From Bacillota bacterium (GTDB taxonomy: Bacteria > Bacillota > Clostridia > Lachnospirales > Lachnospiraceae): DNA of 64,000 nucleotides. The DNA lies in NCBI GenBank assembly GCA_902363515.1, contig CABJAN010000008.1, forward strand, positions 81,979 through 145,978. Reading direction: 5' to 3'. The number at the start of each line of letters is the position of its first letter. Within the stretch, counting starts at the first letter, position 1. The position numbers were made by a program, and so were the translations under genes. A model generated the notes under the pieces. That model saw only the letters and a program-made list of their open reading frames with translations. It had not been told where the DNA came from and made no database searches. Positions 9,858 through 18,555 of this stretch are shown piece by piece.

Positions 9858-11657
9858 TTATCCTATTCTAGTTCTATGATATCTGTCATTAATTTTCTTA
9901 ATTTCTTCCAAATCGCATTTTGGCTTTTTTTCATACGTTACCAGTCCATTAATTTCCTGCTCTACGTCCGTCAACTGAGTATAGCAATAGCCCCATAAGC
10001 CTTTTGAGGCATAGACTGCATCCATGATTCTTCTGTAATCCTCTAAAAATTCCTCCGCTGAATTTACAGACGAATAACCCCATCCTTGCTGAGCAGATAC
10101 CTTAAACCCTATTCCACCAAACTCTGTCAAAAGAACAGGCGCTCCCTGATGGCTGTAACCTTGGGCATAAATGTCCCAGCAGGTAGGTGGCTGCGTAATG
10201 AGATTTTCTGTTGTAGCCAGCATTTCCTTATATTCTTCATACTTTTCTGGCTCGTCTTTTTGTCCATGACTATAATTGTGAATAGCACAAATATCCGTCA
10301 CAGTCATGTTCCAGCCATCATTAGAAATAACCAAACGGGTATTATCCACTGCATGCAAATAATGATACATGGTTTCAGAAAAACTCTGCTGCTGCTTATC
10401 CCTCTGGATATCCGGAACGCCCCAGCTTTCATTAACAGGAACCCAGGTGACAATGCACGGATGATTATAATCCCGCTCCATAATCTCAGACCAGTCTTTC
10501 AAAGTGCGATTCACAGCTTTCCGGTCATACATGGTGGCGGCTGCACACTCACCCCATACCAGAAAGCCCAGCTTGTCCGCCCAGTACAAAAATCTGGCTT
10601 CTTCTACCTTCTGGTGCTTCCTGCAGCCGTTAAACCCCATTGCCTTGGCAATCTCAATGTCCTTTACCAGCGCTTCATCATCCGGTGCTGTCAAAAGTCC
10701 CTGAGGCCAATATCCCTGGTCTAACACCAGCTTCTGGTAATAAGGGCGGTTGTTCAGATACACCATTCCATGTTCTGTATGTACCTTCCGAAACCCAAAA
10801 TAAGACTGTACCCTGTCAGTAGTCTGCCCATTCTCTTTTCTTACTTCCAGTTCTACATCCAGCAGCACCGGATGCTCTGGTGTCCAGGAAATCCCCGGCT
10901 CATGATAATTGGTATTAAAAATTCTTCCATTAATAATATCCACCGAAAAGTTCAGGGTATCCCGAAGCCACACCTGGCTTCCCTCTGCCAGAACCTTATC
11001 TTTTAACCGGATTTGATAATGCAGACAATCTCCCTGGCAGATTCCTGTACCTTCACATTGCATCTGAACCTTACCCTGGTCATACAGAGAAGTAACTCTC
11101 ACACCTTCCAAACGTTTCTTGGGCACCCATTCCAGCCACACAGTCTGCCAGATACCTGTACTGTTGGTATACCAGATACTTCTGGAGTCCCCATCCCAGA
11201 ACTGCTTTCCTCGCGGAATCAATTCATCAGTATGAGAATCATATACCCGAACTGTAATTTCCTGTTCTCCCTCTACCAGATAAGGAGTCATATTTACAGC
11301 AAAAGGTGTATAGCCTCCTGTATGCTTCCCTGCCTGCTGTCCATTTACATACACCACTGCTTCGTAGTCAACTGCCTCAAAATGAAGGAGAAGCTCCTTT
11401 CCTTCTTCTGGCTTTTCCACAGAAAATCGCTTTTTATACCAGACAATATCATGAGGTGTCTGGTCATTGATTCCACTAAGCTCACACTGATAGACAAAAG
11501 GAACCTGAATCTCTCTGTCCAAATGTTTCCCAGTCTCATACCATTTTTCTTCGATTCCCCTGTCTGCATCATCAAAAGCAAACTCCCAGGTGCCATTGAG
11601 ATTCTTCCACTGTGATCTTACAAACTGAGGTCTTGGATATTGATTTTTTCTACTCAT
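9858..11657 (-). CDS. Glycoside hydrolase family 2 protein
   Basis: Retaining beta-glycosidase of family GH2 (beta-galactosidase/beta-glucuronidase/beta-mannosidase clan), 599 residues. An N-terminal jelly-roll sugar-binding domain (about 1-180) is followed by an Ig-like domain and a TIM barrel from ~290. The acid/base Glu is in WVPVNESWG and the nucleophile Glu is in LLTEFGGIG. There is no signal peptide, so it should act in the cytoplasm on imported oligosaccharides. It is shorter than LacZ and lacks its C-terminal domains, resembling small GH2 enzymes of gut Firmicutes. The DUF2804 gene ends only 11 bp upstream, so the two are co-transcribed. The substrate cannot be read from the sequence. 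Confidence 0.88.
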   Translation of the reverse strand: MSRKNQYPRPQFVRSQWKNLNGTWEFAFDDADRGIEEKWYETGKHLDREIQVPFVYQCELSGINDQTPHDIVWYKKRFSVEKPEEGKELLLHFEAVDYEAVVYVNGQQAGKHTGGYTPFAVNMTPYLVEGEQEITVRVYDSHTDELIPRGKQFWDGDSRSIWYTNSTGIWQTVWLEWVPKKRLEGVRVTSLYDQGKVQMQCEGTGICQGDCLHYQIRLKDKVLAEGSQVWLRDTLNFSVDIINGRIFNTNYHEPGISWTPEHPVLLDVELEVRKENGQTTDRVQSYFGFRKVHTEHGMVYLNNRPYYQKLVLDQGYWPQGLLTAPDDEALVKDIEIAKAMGFNGCRKHQKVEEARFLYWADKLGFLVWGECAAATMYDRKAVNRTLKDWSEIMERDYNHPCIVTWVPVNESWGVPDIQRDKQQQSFSETMYHYLHAVDNTRLVISNDGWNMTVTDICAIHNYSHGQKDEPEKYEEYKEMLATTENLITQPPTCWDIYAQGYSHQGAPVLLTEFGGIGFKVSAQQGWGYSSVNSAEEFLEDYRRIMDAVYASKGLWGYCYTQLTDVEQEINGLVTYEKKPKCDLEEIKKINDRYHRTRIG

Positions 11658-11668
11658 AATGAATTCTC

Positions 11669-12691
11669 CTAATACCGATTATGTACCTTCTCTGCAAAGC
11701 ACATCATATCTTTTACAACAATTTCTTTTCCATCATCCAGCACTGCTTTCCCGCTCATTTTTCCAAAAACCTGATGCTGGTCTGACTCAATAATCAGTGC
11801 TGACGTCCTGGCTGCCCGGTCAAGCACAGGCTGGAAATCCATCTCAAATCTTCCGTCATTAGAGGTGAATTTCCATGGTTTCAGATAACTATCCTCTGGG
11901 ATATGGAAGGTTACCTCATCTAATTTGTGCGCTTTCCCATTATAAAACAGCATATTTTCTGTAGCTGCAGAAGTGTCTCCAAATCCGTAACCAATGTTAA
12001 ATCCAAAGGGAACTCCATCGATTCTGGTATTTCCGGAGCCCCAGTACCAACAGTTATCATAAGTCCACACGCCCCTGCCCCAGTCCAGCGTACCAAAATC
12101 TGTTTCCTTTGAAAAAGTATACGTCTTTCCATCAAACTTCATTTTGCCAGAAGCTGGCATACAGTTAATCTTCTGATTATAATAAAAAGCTGTTTTTTTC
12201 TCTTTAAATGGTGTGGCAATCACCATGGTATCCATGTCCGGCTGTTCCAGCCAGATATCACAGGAAAAAGTCTTTCCCTGATAAAAATTCTTGAAATGGC
12301 AACGGATTCTTCTCTTTCCGTCTCGTATCTGAAAAGCCATATGAAGTCTCTTATCTTTGTAAATAATATCCCCTTCTTTGGAAGTATTAGGCAGCTTAAA
12401 TTTCCCCATAGGAAAAGGATTGAGGATGGTTTCTGTGTGTTCCCATCCCTCTTTAAAATTCAGAAGAGAAACTGACTGCAATCCAATATAACCATCATCT
12501 GATAGAGTAAAAGCCCCTGCAAAATCTTCGTTCAGAACCAAATAATAATCCCATTCCTTGATACGGAACTTCGGTGCTTTAATCATACTCCGCTCATACT
12601 GCTGCACCAGACGCTTAGACCATCCCGGCTCACGCAAACTGCCATCTTCTTTTAATAACATCTGTGGCGTTGTCACTTCATGATTCCCCAT
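11669..12691 (-). CDS. DUF2804 domain protein
   Basis: Recognised as a DUF2804 family member (340 residues, full length) from its Trp/Tyr/Gly-rich beta-sheet sequence, with motifs DFGTLDWGRGVWTYDNCWYWG and FNIGYGFGD. The biochemical role of the family is not established. The beta-rich fold and the tight linkage to a GH2 glycosidase (11 bp) hint at a carbohydrate-related job; this is inference. There is no signal peptide. The start has TAGGAGG upstream, and a TATAGT -10-like box lies about 45 nt before the ATG. Confidence 0.8.
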   Translation of the reverse strand: MGNHEVTTPQMLLKEDGSLREPGWSKRLVQQYERSMIKAPKFRIKEWDYYLVLNEDFAGAFTLSDDGYIGLQSVSLLNFKEGWEHTETILNPFPMGKFKLPNTSKEGDIIYKDKRLHMAFQIRDGKRRIRCHFKNFYQGKTFSCDIWLEQPDMDTMVIATPFKEKKTAFYYNQKINCMPASGKMKFDGKTYTFSKETDFGTLDWGRGVWTYDNCWYWGSGNTRIDGVPFGFNIGYGFGDTSAATENMLFYNGKAHKLDEVTFHIPEDSYLKPWKFTSNDGRFEMDFQPVLDRAARTSALIIESDQHQVFGKMSGKAVLDDGKEIVVKDMMCFAEKVHNRY

Positions 12692-12744
12692 ATTTCTACC
12701 TCCTACGTTATATACTCGTACAATACACTATATATTTACTATAA

Positions 12745-12798
12745 CACAGAAGTCGGAATAAAGCATTGCTGACATTCGTTTTTACGTTTATCAGATAA
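12745..12798 (+). pseudogene. Possible remnant of a holin-like type I toxin
   Basis: A short open stretch ending at TAA 12796-12798 encodes a hydrophobic tail (KALLTFVFTFIR) like the C-terminus of small holin-like type I toxins. No start codon or ribosome binding site remains. It sits directly upstream of the hairpins and antisense RNA that normally accompany such toxins. Weak evidence by itself. Confidence 0.3.
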
Positions 12799-12810
12799 TG
12801 TTTTAGGGCA

Positions 12811-12908
12811 TAGAAAAACCACCCCCGGAAACTTTGGCAAGTGAAAAGGTGGTATTTCTATGCTATCCTTTATTGGTCAACCCCTTGTGGGCGGTTGTTC
12901 TTTTTTAC
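12811..12908 (-). ncRNA. Antisense RNA resembling a type I antitoxin
   Basis: A strong minus-strand promoter (12915-12943) fires into about 100 nt of non-coding sequence that forms two hairpins. It ends in an intrinsic terminator: ACCACC pairs with GGTGGT followed by TTTTTC. The sequence blocks AACAACCGCCC, CACTTGCCAAAG and GGTGGTTTTTC look like antisense RNAs paired with putative holin-like toxins in Firmicutes (from memory). On the plus strand the same DNA has a hairpin plus TTCTTTTTT (12877-12906) that would end a convergent toxin mRNA, giving full overlap. The toxin frame appears decayed. Confidence 0.55.
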
Positions 12909-12914
12909 ATTTTC

Positions 12915-12943
12915 ACTATAACACATGAACACTATTTATGCAA
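12915..12943 (-). promoter_or_regulatory. Promoter of the antisense RNA
   Basis: Minus-strand TTGCAT (12938-12943) and TATAGT (12915-12920) are separated by exactly 17 nt. Transcription would begin near 12908. Confidence 0.65.
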
Positions 12944-12977
12944 GTGTGCGATGTCTCCCTTTCCGATTTCTCAAATT

Positions 12978-13181
12978 TTAATTTTTGATATATCTCTGAT
13001 TTCTGCTATTAGGCTTATCAGGAATTGTCCTTCTAATAAGATTTAATTCTATTATTTTCCTCAAATGAGGTTGGGATTCAAGTCTGCTGGTAGCAGTTAT
13101 ACGTCCGATTTTTTCAGAAATAGATGATACATATGACAAAATTTCATTTGTTATTGTAAAAGGTGGTTTATATCCTTCCAT
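12978..13181 (-). pseudogene. N-terminal fragment of a Fic-family protein
   Basis: The first ~40 residues (MEGYKPPFTITNEILSYV, then SEKIGRITA and PHLRK) match the N-terminus of Fic/DOC-type AMP-transferase proteins. After PHLRK the frame shifts and stops appear. The catalytic HPFxDGNGR core is absent, so this is a relic. It still has GGAGG 7 nt before the ATG. Confidence 0.6.
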
Positions 13182-13259
13182 AAGTACACCTCCATCATCT
13201 TATGTATTTTCTTCCTCCATTATACAAGTATCCCGGCAATTTTTCAATTCTCTTCTCCC

Positions 13260-14174
13260 TCAGGTTTTCCTTGTTCTCCTTATAACTGCACTATAAAAAT
13301 CCTTTCTGGAGCATCCGGCGCGTCCTCCGCCGGCGCAGGCACATGCACAGGCGCAGGCACATCCTCCGCCTCCGCTGTGATGGGTAGTTCCCCGGTTTCC
13401 TACATAAAGCATGCCAAAACCACGATTTTTCTCATAATCATCCTTCCACTTCCGCTTATTCCGCAGAAGAACCATACCTGGAACCAGACCTACCGGAGCA
13501 AAAACACCGCCAAAGGTCAGCATCATTTTAATCGTTCTCTGCTGCTTTGCGTCCGCTCTTGTATCGTAATCATCATGAAACTGATACTGCTTCATAGGAT
13601 AATCCATAGTCACTGTCACACGCTCACCTTCTCCCAGATTGATATAGGAGGAACTATAGCCTCCCTCTGTTCTGGAAAGCCTCATATTCGTCTCCACGCC
13701 CTTATCCCATTCCCAGAAAATCGTAAGATTCTTGATCTCCATTTCATCGAACCATCCGGGAGTAAATTCATACCTGTACATCCCGTCCTCTTCCTGGTAC
13801 ATTCTATGTTGATGAATGGAGAACTCCATTTCTACCACTTCACCTTCTTCGTAATCCCGGTCTAAATCCAGCCTTACATATTCGCCTCCTGAGCCATAAT
13901 AGCTAATCTTTTCAATGCTGTCGCTTAACGCCTGCATATCCTCTAGATAGGCATTGGGAATCCCAATCTTTACCCAGTTTAAAGGTCCCTCGCTGCTACT
14001 GTCCAGCACCCTCCACTTAATATCATACCGAATATCCAGAGAACCGTCCTCCCTGGTCTCAATATATATTTTTTCATCCTGAATCTCATCCAAAGGCTTT
14101 GCATCCACCCTCAATGGCATTATAAAAAAGAAAGCACACAAAAGAAGCAGTTTTTTCAGCAATGACTTACCCAT
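13260..14174 (-). CDS. Secreted/membrane DUF2207-like protein with C-terminal Cys-Ala repeat
   Basis: Residues 1-25 form a signal peptide (KKLLLLCAFFFIMPLRVDA). A beta-rich extracellular domain resembling DUF2207 follows to ~215, then one membrane segment (MLTFGGVFAPVGLVPGMVLL) and a basic cytoplasmic tail. The tail carries GGGGCACACACACAGGGRAG followed by CSRKDFY: Cys at about 272, 274, 276, 278, 280 and 288, spaced by single Ala. The gene's ATG overlaps the end of the upstream radical SAM gene by 8 bp, implying translational coupling. The regular Cys-Ala run suggests metal binding or a post-translational modification substrate; the partner enzyme would be the adjacent radical SAM protein (inference). 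I recall similar tails in other clostridial membrane proteins. Confidence 0.75.
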   Translation of the reverse strand: MGKSLLKKLLLLCAFFFIMPLRVDAKPLDEIQDEKIYIETREDGSLDIRYDIKWRVLDSSSEGPLNWVKIGIPNAYLEDMQALSDSIEKISYYGSGGEYVRLDLDRDYEEGEVVEMEFSIHQHRMYQEEDGMYRYEFTPGWFDEMEIKNLTIFWEWDKGVETNMRLSRTEGGYSSSYINLGEGERVTVTMDYPMKQYQFHDDYDTRADAKQQRTIKMMLTFGGVFAPVGLVPGMVLLRNKRKWKDDYEKNRGFGMLYVGNRGTTHHSGGGGCACACACACAGGGRAGCSRKDFYSAVIRRTRKT

Positions 14175-15534
14175 GATTTTCCTCCTTCCCCAGAGGGCAC
14201 TCTTGTTTCATCTGCGCCGAAAATTCTCTATACTTTCTGCAATCCGGATGTTCCCATATGTCCTTCCACTTTGCAGTAAGAATGTTGCCAAAATTCTCCC
14301 TGTCCAGACAACTCTGGCAGGCAACCACCGTACCATCCGGCGCCACCGCCATATTGCTAAGCGCTGCTCCGCAGGAAGGAACTTCCAGTCCCATTTCGCG
14401 CAAATCCTTTTCCTCTATCCATCCCGGTGATGTGAAACTAAGTTCCATTCCATGTTCCCAGCAATATGATGCCGCATCTGCTACCGCTTTTTGAATTTCT
14501 TCCTTTGAAAGACGTGTGTTCTGAGAGTCATCCGTCACAGCATTTCCGGCGGGAATCAGCCCGGAACAGGTCACATACGTTACGCCAAGGCTTTTCAAAA
14601 ATTTCACGGTTTCCACATAGTCTGCATTCCAGGCACACAGGGGTGTATTTACGTTCACGGACAAACCTGCCTCCAGCGCATTTTTAATACCTTCCACCGT
14701 TTTATCATACTGCAAGGCTCCTGTCAGCTTATTGTGAATCTCAGCATCCTGAGAGTAAAAGGTAATCTGCACGTTATCAAGCTCTGCCTCTCTTAGTTTC
14801 TCACAATATTCCCTTGTCAGCTTTATTCCATTGGTATTCAGGCGTGTGATGAACCATCTGGCCTCTTTTAAAAGCTCAAAAAGATCTTCCCGCATAGTCG
14901 GTTCTCCCCCTGTAAAAGTAAGCTGGGGAATCCTGGCTTTTTGGCATTTTTCAATCACTCTTTTCCAGTCTGCTGTTCCAAGCTCCTGTACATTTGAGTA
15001 GATCTGTCCGGCAGCATAGCAATGGAGGCAGTGCTGGTTACAGTTCCATCTTTCATTTTTCTCCATGGCGCTTACCATTAAATCCATTCTGTGAGGAGCT
15101 GTCATATAAGGCGCATACTCCCCAATGCTCATCTGTCCAATCTCTACCTTGGGTTCCCGCCATCTGGCAATATCTTCAAACACTTCTGCAATGAGCTCCA
15201 AATCCTCCTCAAACTTCTCAGGAGATACGTTAGGAAATATTTTGCGCATTTTAACAGCAGTATTTTCCAGAATTTCCCTTCCCTGCTCCTGGGTCATTTC
15301 CCCTTCTCCCCATTGGTTCAGTTCTTTAATAAAAATAGTAAGGAGAATAGCCCAGGATTCATTTAATGGGAGAATCTGGTTGCCATTTAAAATCACCACA
15401 GATGGGATAAAACGAAAAAGCCGGAACCTGGGCGGAATCATATGAATCCGTATAACTCCCGGATCTTTGGGATTCCAGGTGGTATGTATCATTTCTTTCC
15501 AGTTTTTCCACTCAAATATTTTTTCTCGAATCAT
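14167..15534 (-). CDS. Radical SAM protein with N-terminal PqqD-like region and C-terminal SPASM-like Cys
   Basis: A 455-residue radical SAM enzyme. The [4Fe-4S]/SAM-binding motif is C165-NQH-C169-LH-C172, followed by LTFTGGEPTMRED (SAM-binding GGEP). Residues ~40-125 resemble a small peptide-binding (PqqD/RRE-like) domain. The C-terminus has Cys in VPSCGAALSN, VVACQSCLD, HPDC and QECPLG, consistent with an auxiliary Fe-S (SPASM/Twitch) domain. Such enzymes usually modify peptides or proteins. It lies between a membrane protein gene (12 bp) and the Cys-Ala repeat protein (8-bp overlap). That makes the latter the best candidate substrate, although this is untested. Confidence 0.85.
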   Translation of the reverse strand: MIREKIFEWKNWKEMIHTTWNPKDPGVIRIHMIPPRFRLFRFIPSVVILNGNQILPLNESWAILLTIFIKELNQWGEGEMTQEQGREILENTAVKMRKIFPNVSPEKFEEDLELIAEVFEDIARWREPKVEIGQMSIGEYAPYMTAPHRMDLMVSAMEKNERWNCNQHCLHCYAAGQIYSNVQELGTADWKRVIEKCQKARIPQLTFTGGEPTMREDLFELLKEARWFITRLNTNGIKLTREYCEKLREAELDNVQITFYSQDAEIHNKLTGALQYDKTVEGIKNALEAGLSVNVNTPLCAWNADYVETVKFLKSLGVTYVTCSGLIPAGNAVTDDSQNTRLSKEEIQKAVADAASYCWEHGMELSFTSPGWIEEKDLREMGLEVPSCGAALSNMAVAPDGTVVACQSCLDRENFGNILTAKWKDIWEHPDCRKYREFSAQMKQECPLGKEENHG

Positions 15535-15546
15535 TCTTGTCTCCTT

Positions 15547-16353
15547 TCAGAACCAAATCCAAAATGCATTAAGCCCTGCCATCAACACAGCCACCACAAT
15601 CAGATACAAATAGCTGACTTTTCTGATATGCAGCTTAATCTCTGTGTCTTTTGCGAACCGCTTCTCTATCTTTATCTCTGCCTTTTTTCCAAAATAAACA
15701 GCTTTAAAAATATTCCACAGAGCCATATACTGTATGACTATGACAAAGATCCCCATGATAATAGAAGCTGCATCCAGAACCAGGGGAATAAACAACGTAA
15801 CTCCCAGTGCTGCAATTCCATAATTTCTTCTTTTCTTTCGGTAGTATTCACGCTGATCCATTTCTTCTATGATAATCTTGCTCATATCCGGCAAATTAGG
15901 AATTTCGTCCTCAATCTGTTTTTTCAGATACCGGTAGCTGTTCAGAAGATGTCTCTGACGGGTAATATCCAAATCATAATAAAATTTAACAGGACCATCC
16001 TTCATAGGAACAATATAAGCATATGGCGTAACCTTCACTGGTTTTTCCCGCAGTTCCTGAATTAATTCCTGATAAGAATATTTCTTCGTGCGTCCCCATT
16101 TCTTTTTCCCGATTCCATCCCATTCAAAAGTCCACAGATAGTGATCCAGTATCCATCCAATTCCCTTTTTATGCATAAATATCATACCTGCAAGCATCAA
16201 AAGCCAAATCGGTGTGACCTTCCAAAATCCCCAGTCTATTCCTATTAAATAAAGAAGTACACATAACGTCACAGGAATACTCACTGTCAGGAACACTTTT
16301 TTCCACACTCTCTCTGAGTAAATCCTCATGGTTCTTGCTTGTCTCCTCTCCAT
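15547..16353 (-). CDS. Unknown membrane protein, first gene of the radical SAM operon
   Basis: Family not recognised. The 268-residue protein has a pair of membrane segments near residues 20-60, a cytoplasmic domain with EWDGIGKKKWGR and a polar helix region, a second pair of segments around 180-215, and a C-terminal hydrophobic anchor. The mixed topology resembles YcxB-type small membrane proteins, but no motif confirms it. It starts 34 bp downstream of a TTGAAA-17-TAATAT promoter and ends 12 bp before the radical SAM gene, so the three genes form one transcription unit. It may anchor or assist the modified protein. Confidence 0.65.
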   Translation of the reverse strand: MERRQARTMRIYSERVWKKVFLTVSIPVTLCVLLYLIGIDWGFWKVTPIWLLMLAGMIFMHKKGIGWILDHYLWTFEWDGIGKKKWGRTKKYSYQELIQELREKPVKVTPYAYIVPMKDGPVKFYYDLDITRQRHLLNSYRYLKKQIEDEIPNLPDMSKIIIEEMDQREYYRKKRRNYGIAALGVTLFIPLVLDAASIIMGIFVIVIQYMALWNIFKAVYFGKKAEIKIEKRFAKDTEIKLHIRKVSYLYLIVVAVLMAGLNAFWIWF

Positions 16354-16384
16354 TGTTTATCCCTCTCGCTTTTCTTTTTCTTTT

Positions 16385-16413
16385 ATATTATCAGACGCCT
16401 GTAGGCTTTTCAA
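16385..16413 (-). promoter_or_regulatory. Promoter of the radical SAM/Cys-Ala operon
   Basis: Minus-strand TTGAAA (16408-16413), 17-nt spacer, TAATAT (16385-16390). It lies just past the V-ATPase terminator, so the operon is transcribed independently. Confidence 0.6.
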
Positions 16414-16432
16414 TGTAATTCTCTGCACAACG

Positions 16433-16478
16433 AAAAACATCCACCTGAAAAGTTAAAATTTCTCAAATGGATGTTTTT
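16433..16478 (-). terminator. Terminator of the V-ATPase operon
   Basis: AAAAACATCCA (16433-16443) pairs with TGGATGTTTTT (16468-16478), 17 bp beyond the subunit D stop. Confidence 0.8.
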
Positions 16479-16494
16479 ATAATCTTTTCTGCGC

Positions 16495-17166
16495 CTATTT
16501 CACAACAGGTTCTTTTTCTTTATAATGATGCGCTTCTTCCAGCATCATGTCTTTTACCTTCATAAGACGAATCTGGGTACTTCTCTCATTTTCGTCTAAC
16601 TTCATGGTAATATATTTAATGTTCTGTCTGGTCTCCGGAATAATAACGTGTTCCAGAGCATTTACTCTTCGCCTGGTCTTCTCAATCTCAGAAGCCATGA
16701 GCTGACAGGATTTCTCCACCTCTGCAAGTTTCAGCATATCCGGCAGAATATCCGCCAGAGATTTCACAGCGCCATCCAAATCCCCGGAAGTAAAGGCAAA
16801 ACCATAAGAATAAATGTCATTGGCATCTGCGGTTCTTGTACTGGTTTTAAAAACCGGAATATCCACACTCATAACATTTCTCTTATCGGCTTCCAGGAAT
16901 ACTTCCTGCTTGGGAGCCATAAGGGCTGTATTTAAAATCTGTTCTGACATACCTGCTCTTGCAATGACAAAGTTCTTATTGGCTGATAAAATTCCTGCCT
17001 CTACTTTTTGGCGAAGGGCCATATTTTCCCGAACCAGGTCTAAAAACTGACGCATTAATTCATCACGTTTATCCTTCAAAAGCTTATGCCCCTTTACAGC
17101 AGTCACCAGCTTTTTCTTTAAACGGGTCAGCTCCATTCTGGTAGGTGTTACCTGAGTAGATGCCAA
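16495..17166 (-). CDS. ntpD: V-type ATPase subunit D
   Basis: Central-stalk (rotor) subunit that sits inside the A3B3 head and transmits rotation to the membrane ring. The N-terminus ASTQVTPTRMELTRLKKKL is highly typical, followed by long N- and C-terminal alpha-helices that form an antiparallel coiled coil (223 residues, usual length). Last gene of the operon, 15 bp downstream of subunit B. Confidence 0.95.
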   Translation of the reverse strand: MASTQVTPTRMELTRLKKKLVTAVKGHKLLKDKRDELMRQFLDLVRENMALRQKVEAGILSANKNFVIARAGMSEQILNTALMAPKQEVFLEADKRNVMSVDIPVFKTSTRTADANDIYSYGFAFTSGDLDGAVKSLADILPDMLKLAEVEKSCQLMASEIEKTRRRVNALEHVIIPETRQNIKYITMKLDENERSTQIRLMKVKDMMLEEAHHYKEKEPVVK

Positions 17167-17181
17167 GTTATCACCTCTTTC

Positions 17182-18555
17182 TTAGTATTTTCCATAATAC
17201 TCATCTAAGAACTTATCATCAATACGTTTCAGCTCGCTCCTTGGCAGAATGGACAGGAGTTTCCAGCCAATACGGAGAGTCTCTTCAATATCACGGTTGG
17301 TATTGTAACCCTGTGATACATATTCCTGCTCAAAGGCATCCGCAAATTTCGCATAAATAAGGTCAATATCAGAAAGCGCTGCCTCACCTAAAATAACCAT
17401 CAATTCTTTTGCCTCTTTACCACGGGCATAAGCTGCAAAAAGCTGATTCATGGTATTGGAGTGGTCTGCACGTGTCTTTCCTTCTCCGATACCTTTATCT
17501 TTCAGACGGGAAAGAGATGGCAGTACATCAATAGGCGGTGTGACACCTTTACGGTACAGTTCACGATTCAGAATAATCTGTCCCTCTGTAATATAACCGG
17601 TTAAGTCTGGAATTGGATGGGTCTTATCATCCTCCGGCATGGTCAGAATCGGAATCATGGTAATGCTTCCCTTCTTGCCTTTCTGGCGTCCGGCTCTTTC
17701 GTACATGGTTGCAAGGTCTGTATACATGTAACCAGGATAACCACGGCGGCCAGGTACTTCCTTACGGGCTGCAGAAATCTCACGAAGAGCATCTGCATAG
17801 TTGGTAATATCTGTAAGAATAACCAGAACGTGCATATCTTTTTCAAATGCTAAATACTCAGCAGCGGTAAGGGCCATCTTTGGTGTGGCAATACGCTCCA
17901 CCGCAGGGTCATTTGCCAGGTTAATAAACAGAACCGTTCTGTCAATCGCGCCTGTTTCCTTAAAACTCTCAGTAAAGAAGTTTGCCTCTTCAAAGGTAAT
18001 ACCTAAAGCTGCAAATACAACCGCGAAGTTTTCCCCTGAACCGCGTACCTTTGCCTGTCTTGCAATCTGAGCAGCCAGGTTCGCATGTGGCAGACCGGAA
18101 GCAGAGAAAATTGGCAGCTTCTGTCCACGAACCAGAGTATTCAGACCATCAATGGCAGAAACACCGGTCTGAATAAACTCTTCCGGATAACTTCTTGCCG
18201 CCGGATTCATAGGAAGACCATTAATATCTCTTCTCTCTTCCGGCAGAATTTCCGGTCCATCATCAATGGGGCGGCCCATACCGTCAAATACACGTCCCAG
18301 CATATCCTCAGATACACCAAGCTCCATGCTTCGTCCCAGGAAACGAACTTTACTGTCAGACAGGTTGATACCTGTAGAGCTTTCAAAAAGCTGTACCAAA
18401 GCATCGCTTCCGTTAATCTCCAGAACCTTGCAGCGGCGTGTTTCACCGCTTGCCAGTTCGATTTCACCTAATTCATCATAATGAACATTTTCAACGCCAC
18501 GCACCAGCATAAGAGGGCCGGCAACTTCCTGTATGGTTCTATACTCCTTTGGCAT
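17182..18555 (-). CDS. ntpB: V-type ATPase subunit B
   Basis: Non-catalytic nucleotide-binding subunit of the peripheral head. It is recognisable from [38 protein letters not shown], where a degenerate P-loop replaces the catalytic GxxxxGKT; only the first residues are quoted as evidence here: [15 protein letters not shown] and [11 protein letters not shown]. Also present are [12 protein letters not shown] and [12 protein letters not shown]. 457 residues, the normal length. Its ATG directly abuts and overlaps the subunit A stop, indicating coupled translation that keeps A:B stoichiometry. Confidence 0.96.
   Translation of the reverse strand: MPKEYRTIQEVAGPLMLVRGVENVHYDELGEIELASGETRRCKVLEINGSDALVQLFESSTGINLSDSKVRFLGRSMELGVSEDMLGRVFDGMGRPIDDGPEILPEERRDINGLPMNPAARSYPEEFIQTGVSAIDGLNTLVRGQKLPIFSASGLPHANLAAQIARQAKVRGSGENFAVVFAALGITFEEANFFTESFKETGAIDRTVLFINLANDPAVERIATPKMALTAAEYLAFEKDMHVLVILTDITNYADALREISAARKEVPGRRGYPGYMYTDLATMYERAGRQKGKKGSITMIPILTMPEDDKTHPIPDLTGYITEGQIILNRELYRKGVTPPIDVLPSLSRLKDKGIGEGKTRADHSNTMNQLFAAYARGKEAKELMVILGEAALSDIDLIYAKFADAFEQEYVSQGYNTNRDIEETLRIGWKLLSILPRSELKRIDDKFLDEYYGKY

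Noticed and set aside
9858-11657. Naming the GH2 gene beta-galactosidase or beta-glucuronidase
   Set aside because: The two catalytic Glu are clear, but no residues that distinguish substrates can be read with confidence.
13377-13865. Plus-strand frame opposite the Cys-Ala repeat protein
   Set aside because: Antisense shadow; the minus-strand gene has signal peptide, membrane segment and coupled start.
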